DNA from: Streptomyces sp. GESEQ-35
GTDB taxonomy: Bacteria > Actinomycetota > Actinomycetes > Streptomycetales > Streptomycetaceae
NCBI RefSeq assembly: GCF_017948485.1
Contig: NZ_JAFFSX010000022.1
Location: 62,001 to 126,000 of the forward strand
Length of the DNA: 64,000 bases
Reading direction: 5' to 3'
Shown here: positions 58,311-64,000 of the stretch, piece after piece
How the letters are laid out: every line of letters begins with the position of its first letter
Position numbering within the stretch: the first letter of the stretch is position 1
Notes under the pieces: model-generated
Told to the model about the DNA's origin: nothing
Seen by the model: only the letters and a program-made list of their open reading frames with translations
The model's database searches: none
Position numbers and translations under genes: made by a program

Positions 58311-59885
58311 ATGGACATTCCTCGCATGGGCGTACCCGAGCAGCTTGCCGAGCGCATGAGCATGGCCGAGCAGCACGAATATCTGCGCGCCAAGTTCTCG
58401 CGGCGCACGATGATCAGAGGCGGCGCCGTCACGCTCGGTGCCGTCGCCGGTGGCGCGTTCGTACCGGGCGCCACCGCCCAAGCCGCGGTTCCGACGCAGC
58501 GGACGAGCACCGAGACCGTCGACGGCGCGCTGGTCGCCCCGTTCGGCCGTCACCTCTCCTACGGCAACGACGCGGCCACCGAGATGACCGTCTCCTGGCA
58601 GGTCCCGGTCGCCGTCAAGAAGCCCTTCGTCCGCATCGGTGCTCACCCCTGGGACCTCTCCCGCAAGATCGACGCCGAGGTGCGCACGCTGTACACCCCG
58701 GCCGGGGTCGGCGCCAGCGCCGATCACACCCAGTACTACGTGCACGCCAAGCTGACCCACCTGCGCCCGGGGCAGACGTACTACTACGGCGTCGGCCACC
58801 AGGGCTTCGACCCGGCCGAGTCGCACCTGGTCGGCACCCTGGGCACCTTCACCACCGCGCCCGACTGCAAGAAGCCGTTCACCTTCACGGCCTTCGGTGA
58901 CCAGGGCGTCAGCTACCACGGCCTCGCCAACGACAGCCTGATCCTCGGCCAGGGCCCGGTCTTCCACCTGCACGCCGGCGACATCGCCTACGCCGACCCG
59001 GCCGGCGCGGGCCAGACCGCCGACACCGGCTTCGACTCGCGGGTGTGGGACCAGTTCCTCGCCCAGACCGAATCGGTCGCCAAGTCCGTGCCGTGGATGG
59101 TGAGTTACGGCAACCACGACATGGAGGCCTGGTACTCGCCCAACGGCTACGGCGGCGAGGAGGCCCGCTTCTCGCTCCCCGACAACGGGCCGGACAAGAA
59201 GAACCTGCCGGGCGTGTACTCCTTCGTCTACGGCAACACCGCGATCATCTCGCTGGACCCGAACGACGTCTCCTTCGAGATCCCGGCCAACCTCGGCATC
59301 TCCGGCGGCACGCAGACGACGTGGTTCGAGGCCCAGCTGAAGAAGTACCGGGCCGCGCACGACATCGACTTCATCATCGTGTTCTTCCACCACTGCGCCT
59401 ACTGCACCTCCACCGCGCACGCCTCGGAGGGGGGCGTGCGCCAGGAGTGGGTGCCGCTGTTCGAGAAGTACACGGTGGACCTGGTCATCAACGGCCACAA
59501 CCACCAGTACGAGCGCACCGACGTCCTCAAGGGCAACAAGGTCGTCAAGAAGCTGCCGATCGGCGAGACCGCGTACTCCGAGACCGAGGGCGTCGTGTAC
59601 GTCACGGCGGGCGCGGCGGGCCGCAGCCTGTACGCGTTCAGCGCGCCGGACTCCTACGAGGGGCACCTGAACGAGGTCGACTCCGTGGCCTCCTTCATCA
59701 ACACCAAGGACGGCAAGGTCAACGAGACCGTCACCTGGTCCCGGGTGCGCTACCTCAACTACTCGTTCCTGCGCGTGGACGTCGAGCCCGCGCCGCGCGG
59801 CCACTACGCCAGGCTGAAGGTGTCGGGCATCGCCGAGACCGGTGACCGCATCGACCACTTCACGGTGGCGCGCAAGGCGAAGTAG
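58311..59885 (+). CDS. Tat-exported purple-acid-phosphatase-type metallophosphoesterase
   Basis: A 524-aa secreted phosphatase. The Tat signal SRRTMIRGGAVTLGAVAGGA (~residues 30-50) ends near AQAA. A fibronectin-like N-terminal domain (~70-180) precedes the metallophosphoesterase core. Metal ligands are in TAFGDQG, LHAGDIAYAD, SYGNHDMEAW, FFHHCAYCTS and VINGHNHQYERT, the full purple acid phosphatase set. ATG 58311 used; ATG 58326 is possible. Convergent with the DUF4429 gene at a 4-base gap. Probably releases phosphate from organic phosphates. Confidence 0.9.
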   Translation: MDIPRMGVPEQLAERMSMAEQHEYLRAKFSRRTMIRGGAVTLGAVAGGAFVPGATAQAAVPTQRTSTETVDGALVAPFGRHLSYGNDAATEMTVSWQVPVAVKKPFVRIGAHPWDLSRKIDAEVRTLYTPAGVGASADHTQYYVHAKLTHLRPGQTYYYGVGHQGFDPAESHLVGTLGTFTTAPDCKKPFTFTAFGDQGVSYHGLANDSLILGQGPVFHLHAGDIAYADPAGAGQTADTGFDSRVWDQFLAQTESVAKSVPWMVSYGNHDMEAWYSPNGYGGEEARFSLPDNGPDKKNLPGVYSFVYGNTAIISLDPNDVSFEIPANLGISGGTQTTWFEAQLKKYRAAHDIDFIIVFFHHCAYCTSTAHASEGGVRQEWVPLFEKYTVDLVINGHNHQYERTDVLKGNKVVKKLPIGETAYSETEGVVYVTAGAAGRSLYAFSAPDSYEGHLNEVDSVASFINTKDGKVNETVTWSRVRYLNYSFLRVDVEPAPRGHYARLKVSGIAETGDRIDHFTVARKAK

Positions 59886-59889
59886 ACCC

Positions 59890-60768
59890 TCACATCCGTT
59901 TGAGGATCGCCTGCTTGGCCAGGGTGAACTCCTCGTCCGTCAGCACGCCGGAGCGGTGCAGTTCGCCCAGTTCGCGCAGTCGTCGTAGCAGCGCGTCGTG
60001 GTCGTCCTCACCGCCCGGCGGCGCCGGGGTCACGGCTTCCAGCTGTCGTACGTCCGTGGCGGCGGCCGCGGCGGGATGCGGGAGCCGGGCCTGTACGGCG
60101 GCGGCGACCAGAGCCATCAGCGGGTCCTTCTTGAAGCCCCACAGTTCGACGGAGTTGGGGTCGTACTTGGGCGGCGCCTTGGTGGGGGCGTTCTTCACGG
60201 TGAAACGGAGGTAGCCGTTCTCCAGGCCGGCCGACGGGTGCCATTCCACGGCGGTCAGGTCGGACATGGTGAGCGTGCGGGTGCCGGCGGCGGCCTTGGC
60301 GTCCTCGGTCTTCCAGTTCCACTCCAGGCGGATGCGCTCGCCGTCGAAGCTCGCGGTGCCGTCGCCCGCGGAGACCGACAGCGGAACGGCCGGACCCGGC
60401 AACAGGTACTCGGACACCGGGTCGGACGGCACCTCGTCCAGAAGCAGGGCGTTGCGGACCTCGTCCGTGAAGTACTCGGCGACGCCGTAGCGGTCGGACT
60501 CGACGGTCAGCTGATAGGGGTCGTGGGGTTCGGCGAGCCGGCCGCCGGTGGCGTGCAGCAGCGGGTCGGCGCCGTCCCGCAGCCGGAGCCGCAGCCGCCC
60601 GGACTTCCTGCCCTGCTCGAAGGAGATGCCCGCCAACGCCCCCAGGGGGACGACGAGTTCACCCAGGGTCTTGCGGAGCAGACTGACGTTCTTGTCCCGT
60701 CCGGGGGTCAGCCGCAGGGCGTCGCCGTCGAAGGTCCAGGTGCCGTCCTTCTGGATGATTTCCGCCAT
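59890..60768 (-). CDS. DUF4429 and SHOCT domain protein
   Basis: A 292-aa protein. Two DUF4429 repeats are visible: residues ~1-75 (KDGTWTFDGDALRLTPGRDK) and ~128-200 (DGTASFDGERIRLEWNWKTE), each followed by a Phe/Tyr-rich conserved stretch. The C-terminus is a SHOCT module (DALLRRLRELGELHRSGVLT, then DEEFTLAKQAILKRM). Found across actinomycetes; such domains are thought to act in membrane-associated oligomerisation, but the role is unknown. Divergent from the hexosaminidase. Confidence 0.85.
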   Translation of the reverse strand: MAEIIQKDGTWTFDGDALRLTPGRDKNVSLLRKTLGELVVPLGALAGISFEQGRKSGRLRLRLRDGADPLLHATGGRLAEPHDPYQLTVESDRYGVAEYFTDEVRNALLLDEVPSDPVSEYLLPGPAVPLSVSAGDGTASFDGERIRLEWNWKTEDAKAAAGTRTLTMSDLTAVEWHPSAGLENGYLRFTVKNAPTKAPPKYDPNSVELWGFKKDPLMALVAAAVQARLPHPAAAAATDVRQLEAVTPAPPGGEDDHDALLRRLRELGELHRSGVLTDEEFTLAKQAILKRM

Positions 60769-60799
60769 GAGAGGGATTGTTTCATCGCTTCTGCGAGAG

Positions 60800-60815
60800 A
60801 GTGGTCTCTACCAAT
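60800..60815. promoter_or_regulatory. DasR-like site (dre) upstream of hexosaminidase
   Basis: AGTGGTCTCTACCAAT matches 13 of 16 positions of the dre consensus A(C/G)TGGTCTAGACCA(G/C)T, 17 bases before the GTG start. Binding there would directly block expression. Confidence 0.7.
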
Positions 60816-60831
60816 CCTGAAGGGAGCGCAT

Positions 60832-62433
60832 GTGAGACGGCGCCACAGAACGACTCCCCGTATGTCCCGGCTCCTCGGTTCGCTGCTGCTGGTTGCGGCG
60901 GCCGGAGCCTTCACGGTCGGCGCGGCACCGGCCCCGCAGGCCCCCGCGACGCCCCTCGACCGGGTGATTCCGGCCCCCGCCTCGGTCGACGCGGGCGGAT
61001 CGCCGTACCGCATCACCGACTCCACCCGCATCCGCGTCGACGGCTCGCGGGAGACCCGCCGGGTCGGCGAGTATCTGGCGGATATCCTGCGGCCGTCGAC
61101 CGGATATCATCTGCCGGTCACGACCGATGGCTCCGGATCCATCCAACTCCGGCTCGGCAAGGGCTCCTTCGGCGCCGAGGGCTACCGCCTCGACAGTGGA
61201 AGCAAGGGCGTCACCCTCACGGCCGCCAAGCCCGCAGGACTCTTCCACGGTGTCCAGACCCTGCGCCAGCTCCTCCCGGCCGCCGTCGAGAAGGACTCCC
61301 GGCAGCCCGGGCCATGGCTGATCGCGGGCGGCACGATCAAGGACACCCCGCGCTACGGCTGGCGCGGCGCCATGCTCGACGTCTCCCGGCACTTCTTCAC
61401 CGTCGACCAGGTCAAGCGCTATATCGACCAGTTGGCGTTGTACAAGGTCAACAAGCTGCATCTGCATCTCAGCGACGACCAGGGCTGGCGCATCGCCATC
61501 GACTCCTGGCCGAGGCTTGCGACCTACGGCGGCTCGACGCAGGTGGGCGGCGGCGCCGGCGGCTACTACACGAAGGCCGACTACAAGGAGATCGTCCGGT
61601 ACGCGGGCTCCCGCTATCTGGAGGTCGTCCCCGAGATAGACATGCCGGGCCACACGAATGCCGCGTTGGCCTCCTACGCCGACCTGAACTGCGACGGCGT
61701 GGCGCCCCCGCTCTACACCGGCACGGAGGTCGGCTTCAGCTCGCTGTGCGTGGACAAGGAGATCACGTACGACTTCGTGGACGACGTGGTGCGTGAGCTG
61801 GCCGCGCTCACCCCGGGCCGCTATCTCCACATCGGCGGCGACGAGGCGCACTCCACCAGCCATGCGGACTATGTGAAGTTCATGGACCGGGTGCAGCCGA
61901 TCGTCGCCAAGTACGGGAAGACGGTGGTGGGTTGGCACCAGCTGACCGGGGCGACGCCGGCGAAGGGGGCGCTCGCGCAGTACTGGGGGCTGGATGACAC
62001 CAGTGCCGCGGAGAAAGAGCAGGTCGCGGAAGCGGCTCGGAATGGCACGGGACTGATCCTTTCTCCTGCCGACCGGCTCTACCTCGACATGAAGTACGAC
62101 GCGAACACTCCGCTGGGGCTGTCCTGGGCGGGGTACGTCGAGGTGCAGCGGTCGTACGACTGGGATCCGGGTGCCTACCTGGCCGGGGCGCCCGCTTCGG
62201 CGATCCGGGGTGTCGAGGCGCCGCTGTGGAGCGAGACGCTCACGAAGTCCGCGGACATCGAGTACATGGCGTTTCCGCGGTTGCCGGGGGTGGCGGAGTT
62301 GGGGTGGTCGCCTGCCTCTACCCATGGCTGGGACGGGTACAAGGTGCGGCTTGCTGCGCAGGGGCCGCGGTGGGATGCGTTGGGGATCGGGTATTACCCG
62401 TCGCCGCAGGTTCCCTGGGGTTCTGGGTCGTGA
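60832..62433 (+). CDS. Secreted GH20 beta-N-acetylhexosaminidase
   Basis: A 533-aa exported enzyme that releases GlcNAc from chitin oligomers by substrate-assisted catalysis. Signal peptide ~1-40 (RLLGSLLLVAAAGAFTVGAA). The GH20b N-terminal domain spans ~45-170, then the barrel with the catalytic Asp-Glu pair in HIGGDEAHST (~residue 335). Other landmarks: LHLHLSDDQGWRIAIDSWP and VVPEIDMPGHTNAAL. GTG with GGGAG six bases upstream. Position next to desD matches the characterised S. coelicolor hexosaminidase, from memory. The DasR-like site upstream fits chitin-catabolic control. Confidence 0.94.
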   Translation: MRRRHRTTPRMSRLLGSLLLVAAAGAFTVGAAPAPQAPATPLDRVIPAPASVDAGGSPYRITDSTRIRVDGSRETRRVGEYLADILRPSTGYHLPVTTDGSGSIQLRLGKGSFGAEGYRLDSGSKGVTLTAAKPAGLFHGVQTLRQLLPAAVEKDSRQPGPWLIAGGTIKDTPRYGWRGAMLDVSRHFFTVDQVKRYIDQLALYKVNKLHLHLSDDQGWRIAIDSWPRLATYGGSTQVGGGAGGYYTKADYKEIVRYAGSRYLEVVPEIDMPGHTNAALASYADLNCDGVAPPLYTGTEVGFSSLCVDKEITYDFVDDVVRELAALTPGRYLHIGGDEAHSTSHADYVKFMDRVQPIVAKYGKTVVGWHQLTGATPAKGALAQYWGLDDTSAAEKEQVAEAARNGTGLILSPADRLYLDMKYDANTPLGLSWAGYVEVQRSYDWDPGAYLAGAPASAIRGVEAPLWSETLTKSADIEYMAFPRLPGVAELGWSPASTHGWDGYKVRLAAQGPRWDALGIGYYPSPQVPWGSGS

Positions 62434-62436
62434 TTC

Positions 62437-62485
62437 GGCTGCGGGTCGGTGGGGGCTGGTCGCGCAGTTCCCCGCGCCCCTAAAG
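62437..62485. repeat. Streptomyces intergenic repeat, copy 3
   Basis: CGCGCAGTTCCCCGCGCCCC core with the flanking GGGGGCTGGT, same element and orientation as at 55994-56040, directly after the hexosaminidase stop. Confidence 0.7.
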
Positions 62486-62519
62486 AAGGGCGTGGCCGTC
62501 AAGGGCGTCCAGAAGTGAC

Positions 62520-62556
62520 GACGGGCCCCCGGAGGACCGTACTCCGGGGGCCCGTC
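62520..62556. terminator. Bidirectional terminator between hexosaminidase and desD
   Basis: 15-bp perfect stem (GACGGGCCCCCGGAG and complement) with a 7-nt loop between convergent genes. Confidence 0.85.
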
Positions 62557-62572
62557 TGTCTGTGAAGGGCCG

Positions 62573-64000
62573 CTACAGCCCTGCTATGGGGTTCTTGAGG
62601 GTGCCGATCAGTTGCAGTGCGCCCGCCGGGTCGGCCAGGTCCACCATCTGCTTGTTGTTGCGCAGTTGGAGGCGGTTGAGGCAGGACAGGGCGAAATCGG
62701 GGGCGAACATGTCGTACTGCTTGAACTTGTCGGCGAGTTCGGGGACCGAGTGCTGGTAGTCGCGGGTGACCTCGGCGACCGTCCGCCAGAAGTCGTCCTC
62801 CTCGATGATCCCCTCGGCGGCGAGGTTCGCGGCGAGGAAGCGGAAGAAGCAGTCGAAGACGTCGGTGAAGATGGAGAGGAGCTTCTTCTCCTCCGGGACC
62901 TCCACGCGCAGCCGCTCGACCGTCGGCGGCAGCACCGCGTCCGGGTCCATGACGGCGATCTCCTCGGCGATGTCCTTGTAGATCGCGCGCTCGACCACGC
63001 CGTCCTTGAGGACGAGGATCACGTTCTCGCCGTGCGGCATGTAGACCAGGTCGTAGGCGTAGAAGCTGTGCAGGAGCGGGGTGAAGTAGGCCTTGAGGTA
63101 GCGGCGCAGCCACTCCTTGGGGGCCAGTCCCGACTGCTCGATCAGCGCGCCCGCGAAGGAGGCGCCCTCGTGGTCCACATGGACGAGGGACGCCATGGTG
63201 GCGAGCGACTCGCCGTCCTGGAGCGATGACACCGGGCTCTCGCGCCACAGCGCGGCGAGCATTTTGCGGTATGGCGAGTAGCGGTCCGTCGCCTTCTCGT
63301 ACTCCAGGTGCCGGTAGCCGACGGCCGCCCGCTCGCGGATGATCGACAGGCCGGTCGACTTCAGCACCGGGTCGTTGTCGATGAGCTGGGCGAGCCAGTC
63401 GTTGATCGCGGGCGTGGCCTCCATGTAGGCGGCCGAGAGCCCGCGCATGAAGCCCATGTTGAGGACCGAGAGGGCGGTTTTGACGTAGTGCTTCTCGGGG
63501 GCGGACTTGTTGAAGAAGGTCCGGATGGACTGCTGGGCCAGGTACTCGTCGTCGCCCTCGCCCAGGCAGACCAGGAGCCCGCGGGCGACCTCGGCGGCGA
63601 AGGTGACGGCGAGCTTGTTCCACCACTGCCAGGGGTGGACGGGGATGAGGAGGTAGTCGTCCGGGGCCAGGCCCTTCGCCGTCAGGGTCTCGTTGAAGCG
63701 CTCGACGGTCTCCGCGCCCAACTCCTCGCGTACGAACGACTCGTACTCGATCCCGACCCCCGCCGTGAACGCCGCCCGTGAGCGGTGCGCGGCCAGCCAC
63801 ACCAGCCGGACGGGGCTCGCGGTCTCGGGGGCGTACGACAGGTACTCGTGGATGCCGAAGCCGAGTCGTCCGTTGTTGGCCACGAAGCAGGGGTGGCCCT
63901 CGGTCATACCGGTCTCGATGTCCTGGAAGCCGCTGTTCGCCAGCTCGGCGGAGGCTGTCCTCGGCTTGGTGAGCTTGTAGCAGGTGCCGGAGAGGGTGGA
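62573..64000 (-). CDS. desD: DesD, desferrioxamine siderophore synthetase (partial, 5' end off the window)
   Basis: The C-terminal 475 residues of an IucA/IucC-family NIS synthetase (full length about 600). It joins N-hydroxy-N-succinylcadaverine units and closes the desferrioxamine ring using ATP. Visible landmarks: TEGHPCFVANNGRLGFG, LLIPVHPWQWWNKL, FMRGLSAAYMEATPAINDWL and a C-terminal FhuF-like/Fe-transport domain (SFYAYDLVYMPHGENVILVL). The frame stays open to the right edge, so the true start is outside; an internal ATG at 63907 is not the start. Gene order with the GH20 hexosaminidase matches S. coelicolor desD. Iron control would lie upstream of desA, outside the window. Confidence 0.93.
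   Translation of the reverse strand, partial: STLSGTCYKLTKPRTASAELANSGFQDIETGMTEGHPCFVANNGRLGFGIHEYLSYAPETASPVRLVWLAAHRSRAAFTAGVGIEYESFVREELGAETVERFNETLTAKGLAPDDYLLIPVHPWQWWNKLAVTFAAEVARGLLVCLGEGDDEYLAQQSIRTFFNKSAPEKHYVKTALSVLNMGFMRGLSAAYMEATPAINDWLAQLIDNDPVLKSTGLSIIRERAAVGYRHLEYEKATDRYSPYRKMLAALWRESPVSSLQDGESLATMASLVHVDHEGASFAGALIEQSGLAPKEWLRRYLKAYFTPLLHSFYAYDLVYMPHGENVILVLKDGVVERAIYKDIAEEIAVMDPDAVLPPTVERLRVEVPEEKKLLSIFTDVFDCFFRFLAANLAAEGIIEEDDFWRTVAEVTRDYQHSVPELADKFKQYDMFAPDFALSCLNRLQLRNNKQMVDLADPAGALQLIGTLKNPIAGL

Noticed and set aside
1..64000. CRISPR arrays and rRNA genes
   Set aside because: No regularly spaced repeats of the right size and no rRNA-like sequence were seen; the only structural RNAs found are the two tRNAs.
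63907..64000. Calling the desD start at the internal ATG at 63907
   Set aside because: The same frame stays open to the window edge with family-like sequence (SGTCYKLTKPRTASAELANS), so the protein continues upstream.

Overview
The window is chromosomal DNA from a Streptomyces species. Evidence: very high GC with GTG/TTG starts and GGAGG-type ribosome binding sites, an adpA gene whose linker carries the hallmark TTA codon, a CebR/cellobiose locus, a DesD siderophore synthetase, and several intergenic elements typical of the genus. From memory, the gene order desD - hexosaminidase - phosphatase - glmS - adpA/ornA - cebR/cebEFG/bglC - two-component system matches the S. coelicolor SCO2785 to about SCO2832 region, here running right to left. 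No search tool was available; all names rest on motifs and family recognition.

Layout. 1-4.5 kb: an IclR regulator (cut by the left edge), an Ehu-type amino-acid/ectoine ABC importer (ehuBCDA, minus strand) and a divergent DUF3830 gene. 4.5-13.9 kb: an accessory island with hypothetical membrane proteins (one near 50% GC), a decayed ArsR gene, a 5-formyl-THF cyclo-ligase plus HTH/TPR regulator, and a probable ribosomal-peptide (RiPP) locus: ATP-binding protein, two small proteins, a radical SAM/SPASM enzyme, a 74-aa precursor-like peptide and an APH-type kinase. Four genes of this locus contain a TTA codon. 14-19.4 kb: amidase, D-2-hydroxyacid dehydrogenase, two maleate-isomerase-family proteins and a luciferase-like oxidoreductase, probably the other half of the catabolic cluster that begins at the left edge. 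19.4-33.5 kb: GGDEF-EAL protein, secreted M6-like protease, tRNA-Lys, primase-polymerase-like protein, a nuclease / unknown / helicase operon interrupted by what looks like the end of an IS200/IS605 element, PAP2 phosphatase, histidine phosphatase, HTH/TPR regulator and a spermidine-synthase-like protein. 33.5-38 kb: OmpR-type two-component system and a secreted GH18 chitinase with a DasR-like site. 38-51 kb: a galactoside operon (ABC importer, GH36, GH42) facing the cellobiose locus (bglC, cebGFE, cebR). 51-64 kb: tRNA-His, ornA, adpA, universal stress protein, YaaH-type transporter, glmS, Tat-exported phosphatase, DUF4429 protein, GH20 hexosaminidase with a DasR-like site, and desD cut by the right edge.

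How it fits together. Much of the core DNA serves polysaccharide use: extracellular chitinase and hexosaminidase (DasR-like sites), cellobiose uptake and hydrolysis (CebR operators) and galactoside uptake and hydrolysis. AdpA, which depends on the bldA tRNA for its TTA codon, lies in the same window as the TTA-rich radical SAM locus, so that locus may be expressed only during development. The radical SAM/precursor locus is the best candidate for an undescribed system; the nuclease-unknown-helicase operon is second.
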